A stretch of 64,000 nucleotides of DNA from Lepisosteus oculatus (GCF_040954835.1 NC_090698.1:67153284-67217283), one strand, 5' to 3'. Shown: positions 1-12,726, numbered from the stretch's first letter. The notes: a model not told the origin generated them from the letters alone. Made by a program: numbers and translations.

Positions 1-500
1 TACCCTCTCAATACCCTGATTTAGCGCATTCCTGCTATTTTTACGAAATCTTGAGACGCTGCTTTTTAATACTCCATTTGCATCATCGTAAGCTGTTCTG
101 CATCACCCCAGTGATATGCCCTAGTATGTATAGAACCTAAAATGCACACAGGCTATAAGAAGACTGCCCTGCTATAGGAAGATACAAATAGATACAAATT
201 GCACTGCTATAGGAAGATGCCACTGAGGAAAGGAGAGCTACGTCAACGAACTGCATTTATTTGGAAACGTTTTTGATGCAGCGTATCGGCATATTTGATG
301 AAAACGTAATTTTCCCCCAAGTATTTTTAAAGACCAGTCACCTCCGGGATGGACTACAGCAGAAACTGGGAGAAACACAGATTAAAAAGTAAATCAAGGG
401 AGCAGCTTTGAAATAGGGGAGGCCTTTCCTGGAGCACATTCTGTCCGTTTGTGTGTTAACGGACATGTTTGTCGCATTCGCAGTGCAGTTGAGCTCAACA
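1..500. other. Intergenic, nothing recognised
   Basis: AT-rich sequence with no coding similarity. A short direct repetition of an ACTGCTATAGGAAGAT-like phrase occurs around 165-218; I see nothing else. Confidence 0.4.
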
Positions 501-504
501 CCAG

Positions 505-820
505 GTGGTATGGCAGTGTGGTGATGGGTTCCGGGTTCGACTCCATACTGGGGCACCTCCTGTGCACTGTTTGCATGTTCTCCTCATTTTAGTGGAGGTC
601 TTGTGTGGGAGCTCCAGCTTCCTCCCTTCATCCTACGACATGCCGACTAGTTGAGTCGGTGCCTCTTACATCGTCTCTATGCGGGGTGCCTGCCCTGGAT
701 TGGCGTCTTTTCCCAAGTGTCATCGCTCCCGGAGCTCCATGCCTCCGGAATTGGCTCTGGATTGCTGCAAGACCCAGCAGGAATCCGTGGATTTCTGATG
801 ATGAATGGATGAGTTTGACA
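505..820 (+). repeat. tRNA-like SINE/MITE-type interspersed repeat
   Basis: It contains a B-box-like GGGTTCGACTCC (533-544) followed by the phrases GTTTGCATGTTCTCC and GGATTGGCGTC, a body common in fish repeats with a 'first-line' tRNA-like head. It ends near GATGAATGGATGAG. Diverged. Confidence 0.6.
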
Positions 821-1508
821 AAACAAAATGAGCATAACCATGCGGACTTCCTAAAGGGGTTTTAGGTGGAAATCTAACAATTCAATAGTTGCCCAGTGTT
901 ACTGGAGTGTATTTCTGTCTTTCTTGGGATAAAAACGATCCTGTGACTTGTGCTTTGTCATTTAAAATAATATTTAAAGAAATACAATATGGCCGGTTTC
1001 TTAGATCATTACTGGACGTAGTCCTAGACCTCCTTGCATAAGTTAACATTTGGTCCAAGAATAGTAATAAGTCTGCAAAAGTTCTGGACAATTTAAAGTC
1101 ATGTAGAAAAATTGTATTATTTTTTGCTGATATCCATTGAGGGGAAAGATGTTAAATTTTTTTTGGCAAATTGTTTTACAGAATATAAGAATTATTCAAG
1201 GTCAATACTGTAAATTCTGCATGGTTATTTATATTGTTTAGCGACAAACTGGATAAAACATGACTTGAATGTGTGAACCATTTGTCTGCCATTTAATTTC
1301 TAATTCTAATCTTGGATGACTACTGATAGAATGTTTCCTGCTGTTAACTCCCAGCTTGTCGATACGTGATTTTTCCTATACCGACATTCTTTAATTTATT
1401 AATATAATCTGTGTCATGGAAACTGTTTGTAAAGTGAAGATTTGTAAATCGAAAATTTATTCCCATCAGACTATATGGGAATATATATTCCCATATATAT
1501 ATATATTT

Positions 1509-1640
1509 TCACACCTGAAGAAGGCTCCACAGCCGAAACGTTGTTTTCTTTCTTCTTTTTTCAGCATGGAATAAACCTGTTACTTGTTCCTTTGCAGCCT
1601 ACGCATGCTGACGCAGCTACCCACTTGAACTACATATGGG
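1509..1640 (+). mobile_element. Penelope-like element end with hammerhead-like core
   Basis: It starts CTGAAGA (1515), then a GGCT/AGCC stem and GAAAC (ending 1539), which fits a hammerhead ribozyme core. The body follows, with CAGCATGGAATAAACC and GCCTACGCATGCTGACGC, shared by all copies in this window. Confidence 0.55.
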
Positions 1641-2114
1641 AGTATATATATATATTCCTCCAATTCGTTCCCAATCACAGAAAAATTACACAATACTTTT
1701 CTAACTTGCTTTTCTGTTGTACAAAAGCATTACAATGACAACAGTATGACTTTATTTCCTGACTGTTACAGCCTAGTTAACCTAAGAAATCATGTTCCAT
1801 TTGCTAAGCAGTTTATATTGTACAGCAGTTATACTATTTAAAGTAGTAAATAAAACCTACTAAACAAGCAATGCATATAATAGTTTCCTTTAGTAAAACT
1901 TTTATTATTAATGTAATGTAATACAGAAGAGAAAACTTGAGTTTTTCAAAAAATGTCTTATATATTTGCTACTCTTTGCTGTAACAAAAACTCATAAATT
2001 AGTTGTGCGTAAATTGGGGAAATTGCTGTATCTAGATCAGCTCTCAATTAATATTTATATTAATAATTGTCCAAAAGCATATACAGGTAGCATAATTGAC
2101 TTCTGGGAAAGCTG

Positions 2115-2265
2115 GCGTGTGTGCGAGTCTGTTTGTATCTGTGTGTGCCCTGCGATGGACTGGCTCCTGTCCAGGGTGTATCCTCCCTTGTGCCCATTTC
2201 TTGGCAGGGTAGGCTCTGGCTCCCCCGCAGCCCTGTATGGGATAAAGGAAAGAGGATCGATGAAT
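2115..2265 (+). repeat. 3' part of the same SINE-type repeat as 505-820
   Basis: It has the characteristic phrases CCCTGCGATGGACTGGC, GTCCAGGGTGTATCC and GGCTCTGGCTCCCCCGCAG, followed by GGATAAAG. It is a 5'-truncated copy of the common fish repeat body. Confidence 0.65.
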
Positions 2266-2339
2266 TTGTTCTGTGGATTATTGTGTTGAGGTCTTGTGAT
2301 GGATTTGCTTTTGCAATAAAAAAAGACGTTGCCAAATAT

Positions 2340-2880
2340 TGAGGCGTTTGGCAGGAGCACCAGTGACCAAGGCAGCTCGCGTTGCCGATGTCTCGCGAGC
2401 AGTGGTGTCTGAGGGGCTGTGTCGTGTGGCGGGGAATTGTGAGAGAAAGACGTCATCGGAAAAGGGCATCAGCACGTACTCCAGGATTGAGATATCGGCA
2501 CATTAATTCGAAGCGTAATGCAAAACAGGCACACAACTGAAGATCAAGTGACTGTACATTTCAACCTGCGGTGCCAGGGGCACGATTAATTAAAAATGGT
2601 CGTCCAAGAACTCCACCGAGCAGGATAAAATAGTCAGATTTCAGTGGACAGACTGCTCATCTCACCTGGCAGGGCAGAGAGAGGAGGCACTGGACTGCCG
2701 AGCAGCGGACGAATGGGATATGGCCAGATCGTCCTTCACCAGCATGTATGGGATATTCATGCTGAATGCCCGAGATGGAATTTCCCTCCTCCAGTAAGAA
2801 CCGTAGGTGTGAGCTGACTGACTTTCTCCTGGACGATCAGTGCTGTATCCCTCCTGAAAAATTCCAGACACTGGTCTACT
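2340..2880 (+). mobile_element. Degenerate Tc1/mariner-like transposase remnant
   Basis: One frame from 2343 reads RRLAGAPVTKAARVADVSRA, the helix-turn-helix N-terminal pattern of fish Tc1-like transposases. Later frames give short matches such as LHRAG and DEWDMARSSFTSM, expected around the catalytic core. Several stops and frameshifts; inverted repeats not located. Confidence 0.6.
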
Positions 2881-4354
2881 CTAAGCACGCAGTTTGTACT
2901 GGCGCAAATCTTTGCGTAACTTTGTAAATAAGAGCTTAGTGATCGCTATTGGAAATGTAAAATTTGCTTCCCCCAGTTTAGATCTACACTTCTCACTTTA
3001 GGCCCGAGCAGTGTATTGGCCTTTCTAGTCGCTTCCCTCCATTGTCCTGATGAGTAAAATGATAAAAGAAATTGCATGAATCCTCTGCATACACTGTACC
3101 TTTGTTTCAAGTTCAGTACTACCCAGTTTATACGTCTTGTTTCCTTTACAATAAATGTTTGATTTGCAGAGTACCGATTCCTGAACAACTGAGTCTTTCT
3201 GTATTTTTTTTCTATAGTGTTGTGAATTCAGTTTTTTTAGCATGTGACAATTAGGAAGATACAATATATCTATGTCCAAATACATTAAAAAGTCGATACA
3301 AATAGATACAAAATCGAATTCTACATTTAAACATGACAATTTTTTCGGGATCTGCTTTTTCTAAATCCATGCAACATATCCCTTATATCCCTGTTACCAT
3401 ATAACCTTAGGCTGATGGCTCTTCAGGTATCCTCTCCAGTTTTGCTTCTCCCTCCTTCCCGCTTGTGGATGGATTCAATCTTTGTAGTTGTCCTATGCGT
3501 TGTTACCACCCCCATCATAATTCTCTGTTCAACAGTCCTTGTTATTGGCATTTGAATGACTCCTTGGCCTGTGGTGGGCAGTTCTGGTGGATTTATGAGC
3601 ATTGACCACTTTACAAAAAATGTTAATTTAGCCAGATCTCAATAAAATGTCAAAGTACAAAACCTAGTTCGCTTGCTTTACCTCTGTCTTCTAGCCATCT
3701 TTTTTTGGAATCTTGCTGAGAACAGGAAATGTGTCTCCCGACAATAAAAGAACGAAACCTGTAAGCACTTGGAACCCTTAAAGGGACTGGAGAACAGTGT
3801 TCCAATAACATGAAATCCCACCCTTGTGTTTGGTCATTCTGTGTTAAAGCTCACTATCTGTTGCTCTTTTATGCATATGAATAAAAAGGTAAAGGTACAT
3901 GCAGTCATACTCCGAATCTGCATCTGTATAAAACCCATTTAGTGCTTTTAAAGCAATTGCAAATTGAGGGAGTGTGTGTGTACAGAACAAAGTCTGCCTA
4001 TTAATATTGCATGTCCTGAAAGCAGATATGCCTTGGAGAATGGATACAGTCAAAGTAATTCATACCTCCGGCCTCTATCTTTAAAAAAAAAAAGACTCAG
4101 TTCAATAGGGAGCCTTTGTTTAAGGGAAATGATTGTATATTATTTTACTATCATTTCACCTAATTTCTGTATCAGTGCACGCACGTAAGCATGTCACCGA
4201 ACAAGAACTTGTTTTAGCTGACTTTGCCATTTCTCATGATGGGAACAATTGCTGAAAATACTGTACTTCCCAAAGCTGAATGGGAGGAAACAGCATGAGG
4301 AACTGGTTCGGTCCTGCAAGCTAACAAGCTGTGGAAACTGCACTTGAACTCTTC
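2881..4354. other. Intergenic, nothing recognised
   Basis: AT-rich sequence with short open frames only. No gene, RNA or clear repeat identified. Confidence 0.4.
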
Positions 4355-4560
4355 TAGGAGCTGCTTCGGCACGCGTTGGCTGCGAAGGAACAGGTCAAGT
4401 TTTATTCCCCGCTGGGAGGAGAAGAAAAGAGACGCAACGTTTCGGCTGTGGTGCCTTCTTCAGGGGTGGAGCTTTGATACCTGAAGAAGTCTCCACAGCC
4501 AAAACGTTGTCTCTCTTTTCTTTTCCTTTCCGAGTGGAATCAACGTTTACCTGTCCCTCT
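4355..4560. mobile_element. Head-to-head pair of Penelope-like ends
   Basis: A minus-strand copy (core 4439-4463) faces a plus-strand copy (core 4481-4505). The minus core is intact (CTGAAGA, GGC..GCC stem, GAAAC); the plus core has AAAAC in place of GAAAC. Confidence 0.55.
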
Positions 4561-5151
4561 GTTCTGGTAGTGTCAGTTTACATACTGAGCATCAAAAGAC
4601 ACTTAACATTTACAGCTGTAACACATTCACAGGTTTATTATCAGGAAAATGATGAGCTTTTGGGCAGCATGTGCACTGGGATTCTATTGAACAGATAAAT
4701 TCATTGTTGCAGATTGACATTTGTCATCAACAAGGCTCATCAGCCAGTGTCCACTGTGAAAGTCACAGGGCAGTACAATTCATACATCTGTGACTCGTGC
4801 TTTGCAACACGTTGTTGGTGCTGTCTTGTGGGGTTCTGTCCCGTTCTGCTTAGAGATCCTGGATGAGCATGCAGCTGCTCAGTGCTCCCTGGGCCCTAGA
4901 TGCTACACTCTGATCCTGCTCATTCATCAATGATGATTGTTCCCCACATATTCAATGCGGCTCAAGTCTGATGAGCAGGGTGCTGTAACTGGTGCATTCT
5001 CACCCCAGAAGAAAGCCATTGTTACACATACAGAGGTGAGTAGGATAAGCACACAGGATGGGCAGTGAATGAAATCCAAGAACTTATCAATGGAGTACTT
5101 TGCAGTCAGGTTGCCTTTAATCACTACAAAGGGAGTCCTGTAGCAACTAGA

Positions 5152-5353
5152 CTAGGGCTGGGCACTCCTGGTCCTGGAAGGCTGGTGTGTCAGCAGCAGT
5201 GTGTCTTAAGTCTCTTTGAAGCAGCTGCACCTGAAGAGCTGGGAGAAGCTGTTAAATTAGTCCAATTAAGCCTATAATGAGCTGATTGAGGTCGTTAAGA
5301 GCTGGAATCAAAACACACAGACACATGGGATATCAAGGATTGCCCACCCCTGG
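5152..5353. mobile_element. hAT-like non-autonomous element
   Basis: About 200 bp with similar inverted ends (AGGGCTGGGCACTCCTGG at the left, TTGCCCACCCCTGG at the right). Flanking AACTAGAC and GATTAGAC could be an 8-bp target duplication with two mismatches. Confidence 0.45.
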
Positions 5354-5599
5354 ATTAGACACCCCTGCTCAGACCATCACACTCAACCCCCCCATTGATC
5401 TTGGCAAGGTTCTGTGACTGGTGATCTCCGAGATCATGGCCCCCTGATTGGTATACTGGGATTGATCAGAATATGGCTCCAGGTTACAATTACTGGCTGT
5501 GTGCACCCCAGATGATGAGTGATAGTTTACAAAGAGTAAAAAATTCTGGATACTGAAAGCAGTACTTGCTAAATGTAACATGTTTACCATGTTTACATG

Positions 5600-6562
5600 T
5601 TAGAGCCTCTTTCATAAACCAATTGACATGGGTGTAAATCAACCATTGTGTTTCCTGATTTTATATCTGGCAGGAGGCAGGTGGTCAAAGTGAACCAGAA
5701 TCTCTCACAGCCACTGGTTTCAAATACAGGTGCCCCACAAAGCTGCTGCCTGTTACCACTTCTGTACTCCTTGTATACTAACAGCTGTGTATCTACTTCT
5801 GAAACTGTGAAATTAATCAAGTTTACAGATGATACTATGGCAGAGCTAATATCAAAAACGATGAGTCTCTGAACAGGAAGGAGGTCAATGCTCTGGCGAG
5901 CTGGTGCAGTCAAAATAATTTCCATCTTAATGTTAGTAATACCAAAGAAATAATCTTTGATTTCAGAGGTGACAAGAATGAACTTTAACCTCTTGTGATT
6001 AATGGAAGCCATGATCCATTTTTACAGGGCAACAACTGAGAGTGTGTTAACGTTTTCTGTGAAGGTCTGGTTTGGGAGCTCAGCCACTCAGGAGAGGAAA
6101 CAGCTGGAGAGATTGGTCCAGACTGCTTCTAAAACAACTGGCTGTGACTGGCCTGTCTGTTGACGCCACCATATACGCAACACTTTTAAATCGAAAAACT
6201 CTGAAGATTATCTGTGACCACTCCCACCCAGCGTTTCCCCTGTTTGAGCTCCTTCCCTCAGGAAGAAGGCTAGGATGCACCAGATCCTGAACAGAGCAGT
6301 TCCAGAAAGCACCTACCCTGAGGCGGTTCAGTCTCTTAAAACAGCAGCGTAATAAAAGTATTTATGATATTGTGTATCAATACATTTTTGCATTCTATCT
6401 TCATTGTAATGCAACATTATATTTTGTTTTGTATATGATGTGTGTTATTTAGGATTTTTCTTTTATCTTACTTTTTGACATCTTGTTATTTCAAGCACAC
6501 CACAAACAATCCCCAACAACCTACTGTAAAGGCGTGACAAGTAAGTTGTCTTTGACTTTGAT
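5600..6562 (+). mobile_element. LINE remnant: partial reverse transcriptase and 3' tail
   Basis: Reading frames from 5648 give VKVNQNLSQPLVSNTGAPQS, then KLIKFTDDT (the F/YADD catalytic box with A changed to T). A later frame has FELLPSGRR, the C-terminal motif of fish L2/Rex1-type LINEs. It is frameshifted and dead. It ends in the tail GTTGTCTTTGACTTTGA. Confidence 0.7.
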
Positions 6563-6565
6563 TTT

Positions 6566-6822
6566 AAGATCACTTTATTAGCCATCTACAATTTCTTGTA
6601 TTAGGAATTTGTCTTTTCACAGACCCCAGCTTGGTCTCCATGAGACACACAGACAGGGAGAGAGAAGCTTGGGGTCAGAGCACAGGGTCAGCCATTTATA
6701 TGTTGGGGTTAAGGGCCTTGCTCAGGGGCCCAACAGAGTAGGATTCCTCTGCCGGCCGCAGGATTTGAACCGGCAACCTTTCACAGGCGCAGATCCTGAG
6801 CCACAGAGCCACCACTCCACCC
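6566..6822 (-). mobile_element. tRNA-derived SINE
   Basis: On the minus strand the head reads GGTGGCTCTGTGGCTCAG (A-box region) and GGTTGCCGGTTCAAATCC (B box). The body follows, with GGGCCCTTAACCCCAAC (as its complement) and a tail near CAAGAAATTGTA. Confidence 0.7.
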
Positions 6823-6829
6823 TTTGTCA

Positions 6830-7180
6830 CCCCTTCACAAAGTTAGGGATGAACCTCACATGTAATAATAGGGAGATCCTGGACCACAGGGTGGGCTGCT
6901 CTATTTTGATGGCAGGGTGACCTTCTGGTGGCAGATACCTGGAGCACACTAAGTGACTTCCCTCCCACCTGGGAAACATTTTGGAATCCCCTGAGATACC
7001 ACAGGCTGTTACATACAATCCCGCTTTCTGGGGGAGGAGCAGACAGTTTTATTTTTCAGCATTGCTGTCTTGCACCCCCACTCTTTCGTCACCACTTCAC
7101 AAAGTTAGGGATGACCCTCGCGTGTAATAATAGGGAGAAACCCGGACCACAGGCTGGGCTGTTCTGTTACAAGACAGCGG
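6830..7180. repeat. Imperfect direct duplication, about 80-bp units 258 bp apart
   Basis: The phrase CTTCACAAAGTTAGGGATGA followed by ATAATAGGGAGA occurs at about 6834 and again at about 7096 with few changes. Confidence 0.65.
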
Positions 7181-7586
7181 ACTGCCTCACAAGGAGAGGG
7201 CCACAGAGCGATGCGTTGATTGGTTATGAAGGATCACTCTACCCATCACACACAGCCCAGCTCTCGCACACGTTTGATCCAGTGAGCACAGCTCTCCGTG
7301 GTCCTGACCACGAGGGCCAGGTGCAGACACAGGAGGGACTCGGGGACAAACCCCCCTGCCTCGTTTTGTTTCAAGAGCATCTGGCCACAATCTGGTGACG
7401 CTGTGTAATAATAAGCTGAGGATCCGAGCTGAAACGTCTTCGCCACTGGTGGAGTATGTCTGAATAACTCACCACAGTTGGTGACTTACTAACACACATC
7501 TCTTGTCTATTATTGTCTATTGTGAATTGCTAAAACAAACATTTAAATTCCCTTCATTAACTAATTTATTTGCTACTTAAATTCAT

Positions 7587-7604
7587 CCCCCCCCCCCCCC
7601 CCCC
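7587..7604 (+). repeat. Poly-C tract, C18
   Basis: An uninterrupted run of 18 C bases. Confidence 0.95.
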
Positions 7605-8390
7605 AGTTTGGATACCGCTACGTCATACAGTATCTGGATTTCCAGACTAACAGGTCTTTCATCTTCAGTGATACTGGCTTGTATCTGTATCCAAAACTGT
7701 GTTTCAGTGCACTGCCATCAGCAGAAATATTGCTCCAAGACACGGGACAAAGACCTTTCCAAAACATGCTGTGACTTACCTGTTCAAACACTGTATTTTG
7801 TATTAAATCGTTCAGTCTGCCTGGTCATGCCTGCACACATACTGAGACAGACTTTTTGCACTGCTGAGAGTTGAAACAGCTGAGAGTTTGGTTATGGCTG
7901 TGCTCTTGACTTGCATTATTTACTCTTTAAATGTATTGGGTCTCAACTTATTTAACAGCTCTTAATTATTAGCAGCTCATAATTTAGACCTGGTGACAGA
8001 GGGGTATCAAGCCACTGAACATATATATCTCCCAAAGAGATATTAGAAAACTAAGATTAATTTAAAAATAAAGTATCATTTTGTTTCAGTTTATTCATTT
8101 CTTTTGTTAACGTTCCCCTTTCAGCAGTGAAATATGACAACACTAAAATTATATCTGACAGGATTCCAATAAATGACAACATTTCACAAGGCAAAAAAAA
8201 CACATAGGGAGCTCCTTTTTGATCTCGGAAAAAAGAAAGCTTCTTGTGGCACGGAAACGAGGCGAAAAGCGATTACAATGGTAACCAGGGAAACAGGAAA
8301 TATAAAGGAAATCAGGAACATTTATTGAGAGAATAGAATTATGACCCTTTGCAAAACAGATCAACATTACGAAGGAATTCACTGTAAAGT

Positions 8391-8580
8391 AAATTGCACT
8401 ATGCACATTGCACTTTATGTCCCCTGTAACCTGTCAGAAATGTCTGTTTACATTGTCTATCTAGCATTGTCTTGTCAGTGTCTTGTCTGTATTCGCACTG
8501 TAGACCTGGAGAACGATATCTCGCTCCTCTGTGTATACTTCTATATGGCTGGAATGACAAATACACTTGAACTTGAGGAA
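8391..8580 (+). mobile_element. LINE 3'-end fragment
   Basis: Nearly the same sequence occurs inverted at 51270-51480. It contains GCACATTGCACTTTATGTCC and ends GGCTGGAATGACAAATACAC, the 3' tail type of fish L2/Rex-like LINEs. Confidence 0.65.
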
Positions 8581-8635
8581 CTTGTTGAAACAAAAGAGGT
8601 CGGTCTGAATTTGCTTCAAAACAGTCTCCTATAAA

Positions 8636-8800
8636 ACTGGTTCCATTCTTCACCCCTCTGCTTTTCTTAGTACCACCATCCACGGTCTCCTCTGTATATT
8701 GTAATTGTGTTTTATCTTGTGTATTCTTCTTATTTATTGTTGTTCTCAACCTGTAAAGCGCTTTGGGAAGCCACCTTTAAAGGCGTTATATAAAATAAAG

Positions 8801-8839
<39 letters not shown>

Positions 8840-8840
8840 T
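8636..8840 (+). mobile_element. L2-like LINE 3' tail ending in an (ATT)n microsatellite
   Basis: CACCCCTCTGC, then AAAGCGCTTTGGGAAGCCAC and GGCGTTATATAAAATAAAG, followed by (TTA)n at 8802-8840. A related tail ends the LINE at 36680-36860. Confidence 0.65.
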
Positions 8841-9039
8841 TCTAAAGGAGAACTAGCCCCATTTGTTAATCTCTGATAGAGCAACACTAATGAATGAATA
8901 ACTGAAGTATTAAAAAAAAACGCACGCTTTCTCTCCCCATAGTATCTGGCCTGTAACCTCTCCGGTAACAGCACTGCACCTGTTGTGCTATCACACTCGT
9001 CCTCCAGTTAATGACCAGTTTCCCCGACCTGTCTCAGCC

Positions 9040-9240
9040 TCCCTCCCTCCCTCCCGCGCGCGGGCGGTCTTCGCTCAGGTAAGCTCGCAGCAGGATGTTC
9101 GAGGGCTGACGTCACTCTCGGGGAAGGGCAGGTCACGTGGTGGGGCTCCTGGAGACCGTGGTCTTGGGAGAAGTCGGGGAGCGAGTGAACGACGCAGGTA
9201 AGAGTACGCTTTTGTTTTACTGGGTGAGGCAGCGCCCGGA
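9040..9240 (+). promoter_or_regulatory. marveld2: CpG-rich promoter and probable non-coding exon 1 of marveld2
   Basis: A short GC/CpG-rich island stands out from AT-rich flanks. It contains a perfect CRE palindrome TGACGTCA (9107-9114) and a CACGTG E-box (9134-9139). Two strong splice donors follow, CAG|GTAAGC at 9078/9079 and CAG|GTAAGA at 9197/9198, either of which could join to the coding exon at 12727. The transcription start cannot be placed from sequence alone. Confidence 0.6.
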
Positions 9241-12200
9241 ATATTCATTTTCGTGACGGTCTGATATACCTAGTGCTTTGTGTGCGGAATATCCTGGAGG
9301 CAAACGGCGGAAGATTGTGTCTTAAAATGTGCGGATTTCCCTGTGTTTTTTTTGGTGGGGGGGAGTTTGCGACCTGTTGGACGCGCCGTCGATGCCAGGT
9401 CGCCGTGCAATCCTGTCGAAACTCTTTCCACGGTTTGTTTTCTTTCGTTTTTCGGGTTTTAGCCTAGCTATCGAAGGGGGGTGACTTTATGAGTTTTATG
9501 TCTTTCGTCGGGCAGTGTCGTGAAGTCATCAAATACTGGATCCTGAATTATTTAAGTGCTGAAACTCAGGAATGCGGACTGCAGTCGGAGAGACTTAAAT
9601 CTACAGTATGTCAATGGTACAGTAGTACGGTATCGTGTTGATGCCATTTCGCTAGTTAGTTAAATGTTGTACAGTATAACAGTTGTTTATTCCTCCTTTA
9701 CGTACTGGGAAGTGTCCATATAAAGCGCACTCACAAGTCGTGGTAAATAGCAGAACTACAAAACCGCCAGGACTTTTGGGATAGCTGGTGTGTTTCCTTT
9801 TGAGAATATTTATACTTCTGCCTGTTATATAATGTCCGCGGTCCGTTTTTGAATGGAAGTGTTTTGTTTAATTGTTAGGCCCTAAGCAATTAAGCAGCTT
9901 TGGTTATCAGATTACACAAAATCAAGCTCAGTATAACATTTTGTAAAGAAAGCTACTGCTAGTGGGTTTAGGATGATCTGGTTTCTTAGATATACTAATT
10001 TATATTAATACGTAAGAATTAAAGACAGACGTTAGTGTTCAAATAAGAGTAAATGCACACAACAGATTTTCTGAAGTCTGTATAGTAGATGTTAAACTTC
10101 TAGTAAAAGTGGAGTGTTAGATGTGGAAAATTTAGTTTTTACATTTTAGTGTGTAATGTTGCAAAATAGGTATTTCAAAGTATTTTCACTAATTCTGATC
10201 ACCACAAATCATCAGCTGCCAAATGTTACTTTAGAAGACTTATTCACTGTCCCCTAGGGTTTATTTGAGTATCACCCTGATTTAAAGTCTTTGCTGGTTC
10301 TGATTGGCAGCTCCTGAAGGAGTTAAAAACTCATGTGGCTTTTAAAGATAATACAGAACACACTAGTCATCACACAATAGCCGGACTGTGGATACTTGGT
10401 AAGATGTGACCTTAACCTTTCTCCTCTTCTCTTTGTAGGTTCATGGTGTGTTAGGAAAACTCTTTTTCTAACTAACTGCAAGGTAATGTAGGTTTTGCTG
10501 CATATAAACAAGGTAATAAATCAAATCCAAACTCTTTAAAACAAACCCACTTAACCATTTCTTTGAATTCCACTCCAACATATTTTGTCTTCCGATGCTC
10601 TTTCTCTAGAGCTGGAAAATAAAAAGCTGATTTCACAGTGTGTAATTCGGCAGGTTTTTGTAAGAGGCATAAGGGGATAAGGACAGCATAGTACAGAGGG
10701 CTTGGGTGATTTTAAATCTTCATTAGTAAAGATGAAGATTAGGTGTTTTGAACAGATGTACAGGAAAGTTTCACACCTAAAAGGGATATGTGGTTTCTGA
10801 GCATCTAACCGTGTTTTGTCCAAAAGTTCACAATGGTTTGCAAATTTAGGCTTTTGCAAATGAAAACATTTGTTTTACGGTATACATGCAGTGTACAATA
10901 AGGCAAATATTACTGAACCAAGAAAACTCTTGCTATGAATCTGAAGCCATACCAAAACAAACGTTTAAGCAGCAAACATTTTATTATCTGTCCTGAGACT
11001 TAAAAAATGAAAAAAATGTGTGCTTTGTTAAAGTTTCTTGGACTATACAAATTGGTATTTAAAAGTCTATGTACGTCTAAACTGATTTTCCATTTCAACA
11101 AATGATGTTTATTTAAAAACCTTGAACTTTGTCTGGCTCCAGATTTACCCCTATATACAAACTACCTTACTTCCTTTTCACCTGCTTTAAAGCAACAGTG
11201 ACCACAGAATATACCCTAACTCCTTACTTACCCTGAATATAAACTGATGTGCATAACTCGAGTATTCAAATATTCAGCAACATGAATATTGAAGACAAAA
11301 GAATGTGTTGCACTTTAAATGCCTCTTGGTAAGTTTTATGTATACCAAACAATCACAGAAATTGTGAGCAGCACTGCGGGTCAAAGATTCATGTTGATTT
11401 TTCCATTTTGAGTATGACACACCGTCAAAATGAAAGCATTGCACTCTACCACATACACATATAGAATCAGTTATGACTTCCCTGAGCATAAACCCAGTGG
11501 TGGCAAGGTTGACTCATAGGCTTAATCCCCTGGGATAGACAGCAGTAAGTATAGTCTGTTAAAAGCATTGGTGAGGTGATCTCACAGATGTTCTACTGCA
11601 TTCAGATCAGGAGTAAAAGTTGGCCACATCAACTTGTACTGCCCTTGCATTGGGAGGTGAAAATACAAACGACCACCTTCTTATGCATCTTCTTTCCATC
11701 TTGCAGGAAATAAAGGACATTTGGTTTTGAGCATTGGTCATGTTTTTAAGCATGGAGACAGCATTGATAATATTTTAAAGTTGAGAATGAATATATTGGG
11801 AGTTAAGCTGCTGTGAAGAAATTGTGTAACTGACTGGACACTCTTGTGCTTTTATTTTCATGTACATTCACTCACATCTAGTTTCAGACTAGCAATGGGT
11901 ACCAATATTAGCATAATTGACCGTCTCTGTCTTTGTAATGACACTGTCCTGCATGTTCTTTGCAGAAATGTTACAGAAGGAGCTGTATAAAATGCTTAAA
12001 TTGTTGTAGAAACTTATCTATTAGTGATATGATAGCTTGAAATATTAGTGTTTATATTTATGCATAGAAAATTATTCTACTTCTTACAAGTTATGATTTT
12101 GTGTGTAAATGAATGTTCTGCACCCATACTGTACATGAAGAGCAAGGTTAGATAAAACAGACAGAACCAATGCCTTGTACTTTAATTGATTCTGTAGCAT

Positions 12201-12726
12201 ATGTGTGCTGTTGAAAGGAGCTCTGTGCATAATTTCAGTTTGTTTACAGTAGTTCCTCTTTGGGAAGCTGACCTTTTGGTCAAAGAGACTCTCTCTCGGA
12301 CAGGTAGAAATAATGCATTTAGTTCCAGAAATCAAAACCTGGACAAATTGTTCAGTTAATAACAATATTAGAGCTAGATAATTTCATAATTAAAATTAAA
12401 AGATAAGTATTGCAGCAAGCTTAAACCTAAGTAGTTCAAGTAGGTAGGTGCGTTAGGAAGCGTAGGCCGCAAAGGAACAAGTAAAGGTTTATTCCATGCT
12501 GAAAAGAGAAGAAAAGAAACAAGGTTTAGGCTGTGGAGTCTTCTTCGGGTGAAGGCTCCACAGCTGAAGAAGACTCCACGGCCGAAACATTGTGTTTCTT
12601 TTCTTCTCTTTTCAGCATGGAATAAACCTTTACTTGTTTCTTTGTAGCTTAAACCTTGTTTCACCCCTTGGTTATTGATAGCTCTGCTCTATTTCCACTT
12701 TTCTCCCTTCCTCCTCTCCTCTCCAG
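9198..12726 (+). other. marveld2: marveld2 intron 1
   Basis: A 3.5-kb AT-rich interval lies between the presumed non-coding exon and the coding exon. I see no coding exon in it. The only structured content is a head-to-head pair of Penelope-like ends at 12428-12656. Confidence 0.55.
12428..12656. mobile_element. Head-to-head pair of Penelope-like ends just upstream of the marveld2 coding exon
   Basis: A minus copy (12428-12548) and a plus copy (12564-12656) meet at their hammerhead-like ends, giving inverted arms of about 100 bp. The plus core is 12564-12588 (CTGAAGA ... GAAAC) with a weakened stem; the minus core has CCGAAGA and lacks the G of GAAAC. Confidence 0.6.

Noticed and set aside
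7587-7604. Poly-C tract as a regulatory element
   Set aside because: More likely a simple repeat and prone to assembly error; nothing around it suggests function.
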